Shown here piece after piece: positions 1 through 9,969 of a stretch of 64,000 nt of DNA. The position numbers and the translations under genes are program-made. Source of the stretch: Acanthosepion pharaonis. Taxonomy: Eukaryota; Mollusca; Cephalopoda; Sepiida; Sepiidae. Where the stretch lies: contig CAHIKZ030002032.1 of assembly GCA_903632075.3 (NCBI GenBank), positions 161,001 through 225,000 of the forward strand. Direction: 5' to 3'. The notes below the pieces were generated by a model. That model ran no database searches, was not told where the DNA came from, and saw nothing but the letters and a program-made list of their open reading frames with translations. Position 1 is the first letter of the stretch; every line of letters starts with the position of its first letter.

Positions 1-600
1 CCTGGGCGTGTCTGGAATGGAGGTGTCTTCTCGGCTTTGTAAAGTTTAAAGTACCAAAAGTAATGAGCTGCGTTTATTAGACTTGGCTTTATTTAAAGCT
101 CAAACTGAAGATGCATTAATGAAGCCTGCGTATCACGACATTTTTTTTATAATTTTTTTTTATAATTTTCTTTTTTAATTTAATTTTAATTTAATTTAAT
201 TTAATTTTTTATCCGTCCTCGTGAAATTTTGTGCATTTTTTTTTTGTAGAGTTCTTAAGAAATCTTCTCGAGAGAAAATTGAAATAAGTTTATCTGAATT
301 CTGAATTATTTCCGAGAAATTAAATCTATATTTATTTATATTGAAACAATATTGGATTATATTCATTTTCCCCACCACTTGTCTTTCCTTCGTCTTATTT
401 TTAAAGTTACGGCCTCATCTGTTTTCAGAAGCCACGTTTTTATTTTAATTCCATGCTACTAACTTAACGGTCGTAAAATTTAAAACGACCTGCAAGTTGA
501 ACTATAAAAGCCGCTATTAAAGAAAAAGTTAAAAAAAAAATAAATAAATAACATAATTAAAATTTTAGAGAAATTCGAACAATTTAAATATAATAAATCC
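1..600. other. AT-rich DNA, no gene recognised
   Basis: A+T-rich sequence with several T and A homopolymers (140-250, 527-545) and a short TTTAA-rich patch near 175-205. A 60-codon minus-strand open frame at 196-378 is of biased composition and matches no family I know. Nothing functional is visible. Confidence 0.5.
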
Positions 601-771
601 AGATTTTTTTTTTTTTTGCTTCTTTTAAATGCCATGACTTTTAAGAAAGTAAGCGATCATGGCCTTCCACAACTTCTTTATTATTACGGTGATTTATCAG
701 GAAGTACAAAAAGTGATTTTTCTCTGAATTTATGGTATGAGCAGTTATCATTATTTGCACAATTTGCATGC

Positions 772-895
772 GGACTATTGTCCTCATCTTTGTTGTTGTT
801 ATCTGTTTTGGCCGTTGTGCTCTGCGGCTTTCATCCAGTACGTGTCGATCTGAATAACCAACAGGGAATTCCGAACTGAACCTTTTATTTCACTT
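772..895 (-). repeat. Fold-back family B arm, degenerate
   Basis: The stretch reads like the left arm of the fold-back element seen intact at 57,590-58,035: a CCTCATCTTTGTTG block, a degenerate ribozyme-like segment, then a GAACTGAACCTTTTATT block shared almost exactly with the copy at 57.7 kb. Only one arm is recognisable. The 87-codon open frame over it (616-879) owes its hydrophobic stretch to this repeat and is not taken as a gene. Confidence 0.5.
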
Positions 896-1060
896 TTCGC
901 CCCCTCTGCTCAGTTCAGGAATTGACATCAAAATTACTATATCAGCAAATTCACGCATACACACAATATATAAGAGTATAAAGCCGCTACATCGCATGTA
1001 AACCTTGACGTAGATTGGGTGGGGAGGCTTCTATTTACATAAATTAATGTTGTATCCTGT

Positions 1061-1087
1061 TATATATATATATATATATATATATAT
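1061..1087. repeat. (TA)n microsatellite
   Basis: Uninterrupted TA dinucleotides, immediately upstream of the first copy of a 120-bp direct repeat. Confidence 0.95.
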
Positions 1088-1205
1088 GCTAAATTAACAG
1101 ATTGACTAATGTTTTTTCAAATGTCGCTTGGACTAATATACAAGGTCTGCCCATAATGTATCTCGCAATTTTATGTTGACGAAAATAATGCCTACCTGGG
1201 GCAAT
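1088..1205. repeat. Direct repeat pair, copy 1
   Basis: About 115 bp, beginning near ATGCTAAATTAAC and containing CAAGGTCTGCCCATAATGTA, repeated in the same orientation at about 1,645-1,765. Copies differ by a handful of substitutions and short indels. The family is not recognised; a transposon end duplicated locally is possible. Confidence 0.7.
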
Positions 1206-1644
1206 GACATCTTTTTCTTCTTCAAGCTTGAATTTTATTCCGGACTGAATACATTGGGCTTGTTCTCAGCCTTTGCGCCGGCTTCTCCACCCAGACCCAG
1301 TAAGAAAGAAACATCAATGCCTTTTAGCAGGAAAATCCATAAAACCTACGACGTGTAGTATTTCACTTGCCTGTACAGTTTGTGTCTGTATTTTATTCGC
1401 ATGGAGAGTGTTACAGGCTTGACGCTGTCGATACACTACGACTAATTCAAAATTGCTGGAGTTTCTAAAAAAAAAAAAAAAATCACTCTTGATTTTTCTG
1501 ATTAGTTCACTTGCAGGCACTAATCATGATGTTTTCTTGAACTTGATATAAAATTACTTATAAGACTTCGCAATTAAAAAAAAATCATAGTCTCTCAAAA
1601 AAAAAAAAAAAAAACACAAAAAACAATCAGCTAAAAAAAAATGT

Positions 1645-1765
1645 CGATGCTAAATTAACAAATTGGCTAATGTTTTTCAAATGTCGCTTGGACTAATATA
1701 CAAGGTCTGCCCATAATGTATCCTGCTATTTGATGTTGACGAAAAAAGCCTACTTAGGCCAATGG
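1645..1765. repeat. Direct repeat pair, copy 2
   Basis: Second copy of the repeat at 1,088-1,205, in the same orientation about 560 bp downstream. The shared core includes TCGCTTGGACTAATATACAA. The intervening DNA is rich in A runs. Confidence 0.7.
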
Positions 1766-2180
1766 CACCTTATTCTTCTGCAATGTACTTGGGATCACAC
1801 ACTCTTATTCCTGTGTACTTTGAAATTTGTAAAACAATATTCAAAATACTTTCTTGATCGTCGTTAACTGCATCGTCATTTGCTTTTTCATCTCGGCCAC
1901 ATTGATTTTAATTTTGCGGACGCTTAGAAGTTTCAGGAAGCCAAATCTGAGCAATGATGCGATATTGTGTCACGCGAATCGTCTTCCTGTTTCGTAATTG
2001 GGATTGCAACACGAGCTAAATTAATAGCAACTCACTGTCGACCGGGTAACTCCATGGTCAAGGCTACGCAACTGGTTCTCAGTGTATTTAACATTCAGGG
2101 TCATTTTGGTATGATAATAAATATTGGACCATAATTCGATACCATAAAATTGTAGATGGAAACTGAATTATAGTAATTCA
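1766..2180. other. Unassigned stretch
   Basis: Mixed-composition DNA with no open frame of note. The minus strand around 1,780-2,080 gives short lysine- and methionine-rich peptide stretches that faintly recall a transposase but carry no motif I can name. No call is made. Confidence 0.3.
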
Positions 2181-2182
2181 TC

Positions 2183-2655
2183 GCGTTCAGAAGAATTCTC
2201 AACAGAATGCAGAAAGCACTAGACGGCAGTTTCGTCCTATTTTGGGACTCCTCAGCAGTGCACATTTCCTACCGAGATTCGAACGCGAACATTTTCGATA
2301 CAACGCAAGCATCATATCAACTGTACCGACAGACCTCGGTGAGGAAAAAGAAACAGAATAGACTCGATATAGCACCGCTAGTCATAAATTCCGGGTAAAA
2401 GGAAAGCCGTTGCTCTTGGAGCACAGTCCGTTGGGTTATGAATACTTGGATGAGTATCACTACGGAATTTGTGAGTAGCGGCACTATATCGAGTCTGCTC
2501 TGTTTCTTTTTCGTCACCGAGGCCCGTTGGTACACTTGATGTGACGCTTGCGTTGTATCGAAACCGTTCGTGTTCGAATCTCGTTAGTGGAGTCGCAAAA
2601 TAGGACGAAACTGCCGTCCAGTATTTTTTGCATTCTGTTGAGGATTCTTCAAGAC
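2183..2655. mobile_element. Fold-back element with about 200-bp arms
   Basis: The left arm (about 2,183-2,397) is the imperfect reverse complement of the right arm (about 2,463-2,655), with roughly 65 bp between. Shared blocks include GGCAGTTTCGTCCTATTTTG at 2,225 and its complement near 2,596, and GAAACAGA.TAGACTCGATAT at the inner ends. The right arm contains GTTCGAATCTCG, which resembles a tRNA B box. Small open frames inside (2,207-2,398 and 2,317-2,535) are reflections of each other through the inverted repeat and are not genes. Most likely a non-autonomous fold-back transposon. Confidence 0.8.
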
Positions 2656-2694
2656 TCGGTTAGATTTACCTAAATCCCTCAAAAATTTATTACT

Positions 2695-2696
<2 letters not shown>

Positions 2697-2749
<53 letters not shown>
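2697..2749. repeat. (TA)n microsatellite
   Basis: About 53 bp of TA dinucleotides just downstream of the fold-back element at 2,183-2,655. Confidence 0.95.
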
Positions 2750-2752
<3 letters not shown>

Positions 2753-3133
2753 GCATTAATTGCTCACCGTAATGCGTTTGACTATGATTTTGATTTAAAC
2801 ATGCTACTTTAATTCAACAAGGAAGCAATTTACTGAGACAGAAGTCTATAGAAAGTGCCTTAATCGCTAGATTGACAGTAAATTTATGTCCAGGTTCTTA
2901 CAAAGTTTTTTTTTTTTTTTTTTTTTTTGCCAGATCTTCTATTATCACAATGTAGGATATTTAATGATAAAACAAAGAAAAAGTAAATAAATGAAATCGT
3001 CTGGACAATAGAACCAAACACATACTTAAAAAGAAAAATAATTTTAAAATTTACATGTACTGACATCAGCGTAAACATGACTTTTGTCCTATGAAGTCCT
3101 AAAGATTTATCCCTTTCTCCTAGATCTTACTAT

Positions 3134-3161
3134 ACACACACACACACACACACACACACAA
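3134..3161. repeat. (CA)n microsatellite
   Basis: CA dinucleotide tract that directly abuts the 5' end of a SINE copy. Confidence 0.95.
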
Positions 3162-3163
3162 AT

Positions 3164-3296
3164 CCGTCGATAGCTTAGGGACTAGAATCTTCAACTGATG
3201 ACAAATCGGTCTGGATTCGGTCCCGGCATGAAGCGATCGGATGTCTAGCCACACTGGTGAGCTGTGAAACAGCGAAACAGTCTGTTTGTGGATGAC
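3164..3296 (+). mobile_element. tRNA-derived SINE with hammerhead tail, copy 1
   Basis: The head resembles a tRNA: an A-box-like block TAGCTTAGGGACTAGAATC and a B-box-like block GGATTCGGTCCCGGC. The tail (3,249-3,291) aligns with the intact hammerhead ribozyme of the copy at 54.4 kb: CCACA/TGTGG stem I, GCTGT/ACAGC stem II, GAAA core. The catalytic core reads CTGGTGA instead of CTGATGA at 3,254-3,260, so self-cleavage is expected to be lost or weak, and the cleavage position is T rather than C. Same orientation as copy 2, about 300 bp downstream. Confidence 0.75.
3249..3291 (+). ncRNA. Degenerate hammerhead ribozyme (type I fold)
   Basis: Stem I is CCACA 3,249-3,253 with TGTGG 3,287-3,291. 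Stem II is GCTGT with ACAGC across a GAA loop (3,261-3,273). GAAA lies at 3,274-3,277 and the short stem III is ACA with TGT across GTC. The invariant A of CTGANGA is G here (CTGGTGA), which in known hammerheads abolishes or strongly reduces activity. Called as a decayed ribozyme by comparison with the 54.4 kb copy. Confidence 0.65.
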
Positions 3297-3463
3297 GAAA
3301 AATAAATAAATCGGTCGAGCACTGTGGGAAGAAAAGAGCGAATTTGTAAACAGTCACTATTACTGCTGATAATACAAGACTCTCCAAGCCGGATTGAGTT
3401 CTGTAGGTCACTGGCGTGTTTATGATAGAAATAAATATGCAAAAATTCCCCTTTCTCTCTGCC

Positions 3464-3586
3464 GGGCGTCGATAGCCTAGGAGTTAGAATCTCCGACTGA
3501 AGACAAATTGGTCGGGTTTCGTTCCCGGCTTAAAGCGATATCTAGCCACACTGATGCGCTGCGAACCAGTCTGTCTGTGGATGACA
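3464..3586 (+). mobile_element. tRNA-derived SINE with hammerhead tail, copy 2
   Basis: The head has A-box-like TAGCCTAGGAGTTAGAATC and B-box-like GGGTTTCGTTCCCGGC. The tail (3,546-3,580) keeps stem I (CCACA and TGTGG) and CTGATG, but a deletion has removed much of stem II and the GAAA core, so the ribozyme is dead. The element runs into a CA/GT microsatellite, which may be its simple-repeat 3' tail. Confidence 0.75.
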
Positions 3587-3587
3587 T

Positions 3588-3626
3588 CACACACACACAC
3601 ACACACACACGTGTGTGTGTGTGTGT
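3588..3626. repeat. (AC)n(GT)n self-complementary microsatellite
   Basis: About 23 bp of AC dinucleotides switch at 3,610/3,611 directly into about 16 bp of GT dinucleotides, making a perfect palindrome at the junction. Alternating purine-pyrimidine sequence of this kind can adopt Z-DNA or a cruciform. Confidence 0.9.
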
Positions 3627-3978
3627 TTTAGGGCTTTTATTCCGTTCATCACGAAAGATTTAAATTAATATGTTTAAGTTCAGATGCAAAAGGCTAATAC
3701 AAACTTGTAACAGACAATAATTCAAAATTCATAGAAAGTGAATAAAAAAGCGGTGATGGTACAACAAAGGATTATTATAATCCCACAAAATTATTTTCGA
3801 CATCTTCATGACTGCCATTTATGATTTGACTTGTTTATTTCCTATTGCCCAGTTCACACTCCTCCGAGATCTTTTGAATAGGAGTTTATCTCTTGTTTCC
3901 TGTTTAGAATTAGGTTTCGACTTCTAAACTCTACTTCATCTCTATACATCAAAACTCTGAAATTTTATTTTTTTGTAA

Positions 3979-4275
3979 TGTCAACGAATACTCGGTTGTC
4001 ACTTTTGTAATGCTTTTTGTAGTAGAGACTTTGTAATCGCAGATACAACTATAGAAACGCCGTTGAACAATACTGGCGTCAGACGCCTTCGAATATCACT
4101 CGCACTAATAGTACTTGCTCGATAATACTCACTCCAATAGTAACTCGTATAGTAATCCGAATAGTAGAGATAGTATAATGAATAGAGTAGAGAATAGCGG
4201 TCCGTATAGTAATAGAGGATAGAATAGAAAACAGTGATCAATTGGATGTCTCGCCACTTCCTACTTATGCCTAAA
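3979..4275. repeat. Dispersed repeat D, copy 1 (possible solo LTR)
   Basis: About 290 bp that is clearly homologous, in the same orientation, to 63,421-63,715. Shared blocks include GTAGTAGAGACTTTGTAATC and GAACAATACT. The copies start with TGTCAACGAATACTC and end near GTGATCA, giving TG...CA borders as in an LTR, but I see no matching target-site duplication. Both copies hold a 94-codon minus-strand open frame, yet the frames do not encode similar proteins, so coding function is unlikely. Confidence 0.7.
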
Positions 4276-4288
4276 TCCCCCAAATTCT

Positions 4289-4292
<4 letters not shown>

Positions 4293-4345
<53 letters not shown>
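4293..4345. repeat. (TA)n microsatellite
   Basis: TA dinucleotides flanking the downstream end of dispersed repeat D. Confidence 0.95.
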
Positions 4346-4348
<3 letters not shown>

Positions 4349-4790
4349 TTGTTAAAATTACACTGGGAAAGACTAGAGTAAATATGGCAGATTGGATTAT
4401 AGACTTTTGTTTGTGACATGCTCATATAGCAATTTTTTTCTTTGTTTTAATTCGTTTGAAAATATAAAAGTTAAAAAGAGAAATAATTGTGAATATAGAA
4501 TACTTTATATTGAACAAATCAGTGTTTCACGGGTGAAATCATCCTAACGCCCTGTTTAAATTATTGAGTCTCCAACTGCCTTGATAAATGAAAATACCAA
4601 AGGATCCTTATAGTCCTTTGAGTCTAAGCTTTTGTCTACGGAATGTGTGTTCAGTCGCTTGTTCAATGTCTTTTATTTTAACACAATTACATCTTTACAC
4701 AGTCCTAAAGAATTAACATATCAATGCTTAACGAATCATTTTTTTTTTCGCTGTTACAGGTAGAAAGTTACAATTTATACTGGATTTCTT
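4346..4790. other. Unassigned stretch
   Basis: AT-rich unique-looking sequence without an open frame or recognisable repeat. Confidence 0.4.
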
Positions 4791-5130
4791 ACAAGCCAGT
4801 AACTTATACGGTTTTTAAAAACCAGTACTTTATATAGTTTTGTTTTTTAAAACCAGTACTTTATACAGTTTTGTTTTTTTAAAACCAGTACTTTATACAG
4901 TTTTGTTTTTTTAAAACCAGTACTTTATACAGTTTTATTTTTTTAAACCAGTACTTTATATAGTTTTGTTTTTAAAACCGCTAATTTATACTTTTTTAAC
5001 CAGTATTTTATAAGCTTTTTATTTTTGTTTTGTTTTTTTGTTTTTTTTTAAACCAGGAATTCATACATTCTGAAACCAGTAATTTATACCGTTTTCTTTA
5101 AACCGGTAATTTAAACCCCCTTTTTTTAAC
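4791..5130. repeat. Minisatellite, unit about 33 bp
   Basis: About nine imperfect head-to-tail copies of a unit containing AACCAGTACTTTATACAGTT followed by a T-rich spacer. The central four copies (4,846-4,965) are nearly identical; copies decay toward 5,130. No coding capacity. Confidence 0.85.
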
Positions 5131-5690
5131 CGGTGTCTTTTTTTTTTTCTTTTTGGAAGCCTCTAATTTATATAAACATGTAATGTGTACTGATTTTTTA
5201 AAGTAATTAATACCGGATTTTATGGTGTAAATTAATGCGTTATTCAGTAAAAACTTGTTTTATTGATTAAAGATGGTCGCTGAAATATTTGTAATAATCG
5301 TTGGGTATTTAATTCGTTATATAATTAGTAGAAATTAATAAAGATACTTGTTAAAGACATTATTTCCTTACCTCCGGTGATAACATACCTGTGGACACAA
5401 ATTCTGACTAGGGAGAAATAATCAGGTATTTTAACGTCAACGATACGAAAACAGTATACAAATATGCCGCCATCTGGAAACAAATCGTTTGCATGCGAGC
5501 AGAATTCAGTGAACACTTCAATGCATAAAGAAACGCCTTACAATCGTGTGTGTCTGTTTTTTTTTGTTTTTTTTTTTTATCTTTTTTTTTTTTTTTTCAT
5601 CGGATTTATTTAAGCTGTCCATCGAGATAATTCTAAAAGGGATTAACAGGATGTATTATCAGTCAGCGGAACCGTAACAACATGCCCTAG
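5131..5690. other. Unassigned stretch with T homopolymers
   Basis: Ordinary AT-rich DNA; T runs at 5,557-5,597. No family recognised. Confidence 0.4.
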
Positions 5691-5696
5691 ACAGGA

Positions 5697-5875
5697 GATA
5701 TTCCGCTACTGGCAGATTCAGAAGGAATCAGAAGTATCAGACAATGTAGTCGAAGAAAGCAAGAAACAGTTCTCTATTAATTGCAACAAGACTGAATGCA
5801 TGGTGGTGAAAGAAAAAGACACCCTAAAATGGGAATAACACATCGGGGGCATCAAAATTTTAAGTACAGAAATTT
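5697..5875 (+). pseudogene. LINE-B reverse transcriptase fragment (post-YADD segment)
   Basis: Conceptual translation with frame shifts gives IPLLADSEG and then NCNKTECMVV, the segment that follows the YADD box in many non-LTR retrotransposon reverse transcriptases (consensus of the type ADDTALLADSEEE ... INCNKTECMV). At least one frameshift separates the two blocks and a stop follows. No 5' or 3' remainder of the element is attached. The same family appears repeatedly as C-terminal fragments elsewhere in the window. Confidence 0.7.
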
Positions 5876-6260
5876 AAGGTTCTATGTAATAAAAGACGCT
5901 GAAATGGTAACATTAGCCGTTTCCTTATAAAGAAACATTCAGCATTTGACAGTGGCTAGTGATACTTTCAGTTGAAATTTGTAGAATCTTTCTATTAAAA
6001 AAAAATCATGAAAATAGGTTTCTCCAATCCCGTAACTGTTATTGCTCTTTCTAGTATTAAAGCGAGGGTGAGGTTTATTCCTAACCTTTTGTTTATGTGT
6101 AACTTCAACATCTTACACAATTATTTTCCCTTGGAGTTGTATGGACTATCTTTTTTTTTTAACTGCTGATACAAGTCCTCCAATGAAGTGTTGTTTTTTT
6201 TGTTTTTTTTTGTTATTTGATAGAATTAGAACTCAAGATTAAACTTTCCAAAACAGAAAT
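5876..6260. other. Unassigned stretch
   Basis: AT-rich DNA with T runs at 6,150 and 6,196; no feature seen. Confidence 0.4.
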
Positions 6261-6261
6261 T

Positions 6262-6745
6262 ATGATTATTTAGACTATTAACATTGTTCGAACTGATGTT
6301 CTCATTTTTATTGTTCTACTCACGACGCTTCGGCCGTTGTACGCTCCGACCTACTTCAGGTGATATATGTTAGAATTTCGAACCAAACCGTTTATTTAGT
6401 CCACGGGGGTAGATTGTTCTAATTCCACGTGTCATGCCTTTTCAGTTAATTTCCTTTAGTAACTCAAATCTCCAAGTTCCCTCTGACGTAGCCAGGTATT
6501 GAACTCACAACTTTTTAGATTACTTCAACCTACGCTTTTATCCTATGTGTCATGGGGGGGGGGACACGTGTGAGTGAATTTGGGGTACTTATAAGCCTAA
6601 TATCTCAGTAACCATTTTCAGTATAGTTGTTTTTCTCTAGCTCTCCCTATTACTGGTTTCCATATTGTATTCCTGTCTGAAGAAGGCTGGGGCGTACAAC
6701 GGTCGAAACATCATGAATATGGCAATAATATTGTTGTTTTTCTCT
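6262..6745. mobile_element. Fold-back family B copy, expanded
   Basis: The left arm (6,285-6,400) contains ACATTGTTCGAACTG, GACGCTTCGGCCGTTGTACG and CTACTTCAGGTGA. An inverted match near 6,678-6,730 has TGAAGAAGGCTGG and CGTACAACGGTCGAAAC. The interior reads as the reverse complement of the tRNA-like core of this family (AGGTATTGAACTCACAAC near 6,492), extended by an unrelated insert. Confidence 0.65.
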
Positions 6746-7060
6746 GGGGCGTATTGAACTCACACTCTTTTGGGTCCTGTCACTGGAACTAACTAACGCC
6801 TTTATCCACTGTGCCATGTGTCCTTGAATACCTGATTAAGGCTGTGGAGAACTTTCAGAGGGAAATTAACAGGAGATAACTGATAACTGACATCCATTAA
6901 ACATGGCACGTGGAACTAGAACAGTCTGCCCCAGTGAGCGAAATAAAGGGTTTAGTTCGATATTCCAACCACCTGAAGATGGTGGGAGTTTACAACGGCC
7001 GAATCGTTGTAGTAAATATGGCGACAAAGATGAGGAAAATAGTCTGAATAATGTAAATAA
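6746..7060. mobile_element. Fold-back family B copy, right part
   Basis: The first part (6,748-6,830) is the reverse complement of the tRNA-like core (GTATTGAACTCACACTC, CCACTGTGCCATG). From 6,840 to 7,050 the family is in plus orientation: GGCACGTGGAACTAGAACAG, CACCTGAAGATGG, ACAACGGCCGAATCG, AATAATGTAAATAATG. The 66-codon open frame at 6,903-7,103 lies entirely in this repeat. Confidence 0.65.
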
Positions 7061-7579
7061 TGTGATATTAGATATAGCTTATTTTTCGAATTATTTTTTT
7101 TAATTAATGTGGATATTTTATTATTAAATTTATCATCAGTTTGTTCTGATATTAATCAGTTATCTAGTAGAAACTGCGAATATTTGGAATAAAATTAGAA
7201 ATATAAATTCTATTCGTAAATTTGTCGGAATCCAGGAAGTGGTTGTTGGATGGAAAGAAAGGTTTATAACTTTATTTCTTGTGGCACAACAAGTAGAGCT
7301 TCAATAACACAAGCCTGATCATTTTGCCTGCTTCAACATCGATTCAATCTCTTTCCGATTTTTTTCTCTCTTTCTTTCTTTCTTTCTTTCTTTCGTTTTT
7401 CCTTTTTTTTTCCTTTTTAGTGTAATTTAATAGTTTCTATTTGTTTATTTTTAATGATGCTTTTTTTTTTAAATTTTGGTTTCATCGTCGAGGAGAAAAA
7501 TTTAAACAAGACAAAAAAAAATCTAGTTGCAAATTACGAAGTTCTTTTGCATTTTCAGTATTTCGTCTCGTTACTTTTT

Positions 7580-7618
<39 letters not shown>

Positions 7619-8036
7619 ATTGTGTCCATGTGTTTTGTTTTTAGTTAGAAACTGAAGAAATTACTTGAGAATTTGAAACATCATAAAAAGTAGACTTGGA
7701 ATGAACACCTCGATGTTTTTGTCCTATTTTTAAATGTGTTTAGTTTTTTTTAATTTTAAAATCGTTCCATCGAACGATGTCAAACTTATCACCGACACGC
7801 ATGCGCGTCGACATGAGATCAATGAAGAAAAATATCGGAATATGAGAGGATTTCTGTTTACTTATGTCTGTTATGTGTTTATATATGTATTAATCGTTTA
7901 AAACGATTTAAATGTTTGTAATCGTGTGCAAATTTAAGAATTCCCTGTAGTTGTATAAGCACTTATATTTAGTAGCATTATATAACGAGTTAGTTCACCT
8001 ATCAATGCAAAAAGAATTATATGTGCGGGACCTCTT
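7061..8036. other. Unassigned stretch with pyrimidine microsatellites
   Basis: Contains (TTTC)n at about 7,367-7,395 and (CT)n at about 7,575-7,617. The rest is AT-rich without recognisable genes. Confidence 0.5.
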
Positions 8037-8340
8037 TCTACCTTCCATCAACATGGCTGATGCTAACCTCCAGGACTCGTTGCGTCTTCTCGATTAACAT
8101 GAAGTGGAAAGACTATATTGAATCCATTTCTAGGTTGGCTGCTAAGAAGGTTGGTTCATTGTTATGCTAAACAATTTTTCTCTCCAGAATCTATCTTGCA
8201 TATCTATAAGTCTACCATTCATCTATGCTTTGAATATTGCTGCCACATATGGACCGATTCTCCTGCTATATATTTAAAGATTCTTGATAAAATCCAAAGA
8301 AGAATCAGCAATATTATTGGTCCTGACCGGGCATTTTAAC
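8037..8340 (+). pseudogene. LINE-A reverse transcriptase C-terminal fragment
   Basis: Translation gives MADANLQDS, MKWKDYIES, FFSPESILHIYKSTI, FEYCCHIW and QRRISNIIGPD. These are the conserved stretches downstream of the catalytic palm in a widespread jockey/CR1-like non-LTR retrotransposon family (usual form YKSTIRPCMEYCCHIW...RRVINLIG). One frameshift near 8,165 splits the reading. The family normally continues with HRRNVASLSLFYKYFHGKCS, which is absent because a mariner fragment follows directly. Confidence 0.8.
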
Positions 8341-8378
8341 GTGACATTGTACACACTGATTATTATTAAAAATTTTTT

Positions 8379-8525
8379 TTCGATCATTGTAAAACGCTTT
8401 CTAATGAAAAGCAGATTCAAGATATGTTCGAAAAGCTTTTCACATCAAAACCTGCTCGATTTTATTCGAAACTTATCCATGAGCTACCTGATAAGTGGCA
8501 ACAAGTTATAGCTAATAATATATAA
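8379..8525 (+). pseudogene. mariner transposase C-terminal fragment
   Basis: An open stretch ending in TAA at 8,523-8,525 encodes KQIQDMFEKLFTSKPARFYS and then IHELPDKWQQVIANN, the hallmark end of mariner-family transposases (consensus fY..GI..LP.RW.kvi.nnG.Yi). Downstream, AAAACGGAAATTGTTC near 8,573 resembles a mariner 3' inverted terminal repeat. The catalytic domain is missing. It joins the LINE-A fragment almost directly, implying insertion or a deletion junction. Confidence 0.75.
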
Positions 8526-8862
8526 CTGAATTAATTTAAATTGCATTTTTTTTAGAGTAAAATTGATAAACAAAAACGGAAATTGTTCATTATTTCGTAG
8601 CTGCACGTGTTTCAGTAGGTATTTTCAGAGTGTAATTTACGTCTTCCAGCATGGGCGTTCGATAGCCTTTTACTAAAGGTAATGCGCGTTTACGACAGTA
8701 ATTGAACCTGTGTCTCTCTTACAGAGGAGAAACCCTCGATATATTTCAGACCGCTCAGTCACGAAACATTCAGTTGTAGGTCTCTTTGTTGCCTTCCCGT
8801 TCATCGTTATGACACTTTTCCAAATAAGACAAACTTGCATAGCAGCTCAAACAGATCTTTGT

Positions 8863-9414
8863 TAGTCCTGGGTATGACGATAAACTACATCCGCGTCCTG
8901 GGTATGACGATAAACTACCTCCAACTGCAAAGCCCCTGATCAGGAGGTTTTGAATAGCGTGGAACCACCTCTTAATTGCTGGTGTTCCCAGGTCCACCCT
9001 GACCCGGAGTGGTAGAACCTGTTAGGGTCCCAGCTATAGGCAAATAGATAACACCCAAACTTGTGTAAAAATAGGTTTTAATACCAGAAATACTTTGTAA
9101 TAAAAAAAATTATTATCGGCAATAATTAACATTTATAGTGAAACATATACTGTTAGAGTTTGTAGATTTTGATCTAGTGCGAACAAAATATTACCAAGTG
9201 AGTAATTTAAAAAACTTTAGGAAAATAAAACCATCCAAGATTGTAAATTTTCTAAAAGAAGTTGGATCATACTCAAAAGTATGAGTAATTGAAAAATGAT
9301 TTAAATATACATAGACACCTTTTTTTACCAAACTATCGCTACGAATCTATTTTAAAATTTTGTTGGCATTAAATGACCCACTAAGGTTGATATGCCATAA
9401 AACAAAACAACCAA
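8863..9414 (+). mobile_element. Family C dispersed element, copy 1
   Basis: Starts with two 30-bp units (CGTCCTGGGTATGACGATAA), then the family body CCACCTCTTAATTGCTGGTG, CAGGTCCACCCTGACCC and CTGTTAGGGTCCCAGCTAT, an AT-rich interior, and ends with TTGGCATTAAATGACCCACT and GATATGCCATAAAACAAAAC. Those 5' and 3' signatures recur in at least seven other places in the window. No coding sequence, TIR or tRNA head is visible, so the class is unknown. Confidence 0.75.
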
Positions 9415-9417
9415 CAG

Positions 9418-9531
9418 ATCTTTGTGCTGAACGTTACCAAAAGCTTTTGCATGTTCGATGAAACATAAATATAAATCCTTCTGCATTTGTTGTGCTCTTT
9501 CTGGCATAATTCTAAGCATACATATCCTTTG
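9418..9531 (-). pseudogene. LINE-B reverse transcriptase fragment (AFDKV box)
   Basis: Minus-strand translation reads MLRIMPERAQQMQKDLYLCF followed by IEHAKAFGNVQHKDL, matching the CFIDYAKAFDKVQHKDL block (palm subdomain A) of non-LTR reverse transcriptases. Here the first catalytic aspartate position (AFD) is G. It abuts the 3' end of a family C copy. Confidence 0.75.
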
Positions 9532-9900
9532 TTTCATTGTCTTTAACGAAAACGCATTGTCCCTGTCTTATTACCGTTCAAATTGTGCAACGCGCTCTAT
9601 TCATCAGAATTCGTATAGTTTGTAAATAAATTCGAAACATTAGAAAACGGAATACTGTATAAAATTTTGCCGGTACTTTTTGTGAGCAGTACTGTTTACG
9701 AGATCGCTGTAAGGGTATCGGTTTGAGCGCGTAAAAATTAGGTGTAAATGTATATATTTTAGTTAAGTTAATCGAACATGCATCGGTGCGACTATTATAT
9801 TTTTTTTTCTCAGGAGATATTCTTTCACACCCTAAATTTTTGTTCGTGAGATTAGAAAACAATTTCGTTTTATTCTGCGTCACTTGTGTAATGTTAAATT

Positions 9901-9935
9901 CTCTCTCTCTCACTCACTCACTCACTCACTCACTG
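9901..9935. repeat. (CT)n/(CTCA)n microsatellite
   Basis: CT dinucleotides grade into ACTC tetranucleotides. Confidence 0.9.
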
Positions 9936-9969
9936 TCGCTCATTTTAATTCACTGAAGCAAAACATGTA

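Noticed and set aside
616..879. 87-codon frame with a hydrophobic segment
   Set aside because: Its 3' half lies in a degenerate family B arm and the rest has no recognisable motif.
3999..4283. 94-codon frames in both copies of dispersed repeat D
   Set aside because: Equal length is suggestive, but the two translations are not similar, so the frame is not conserved.
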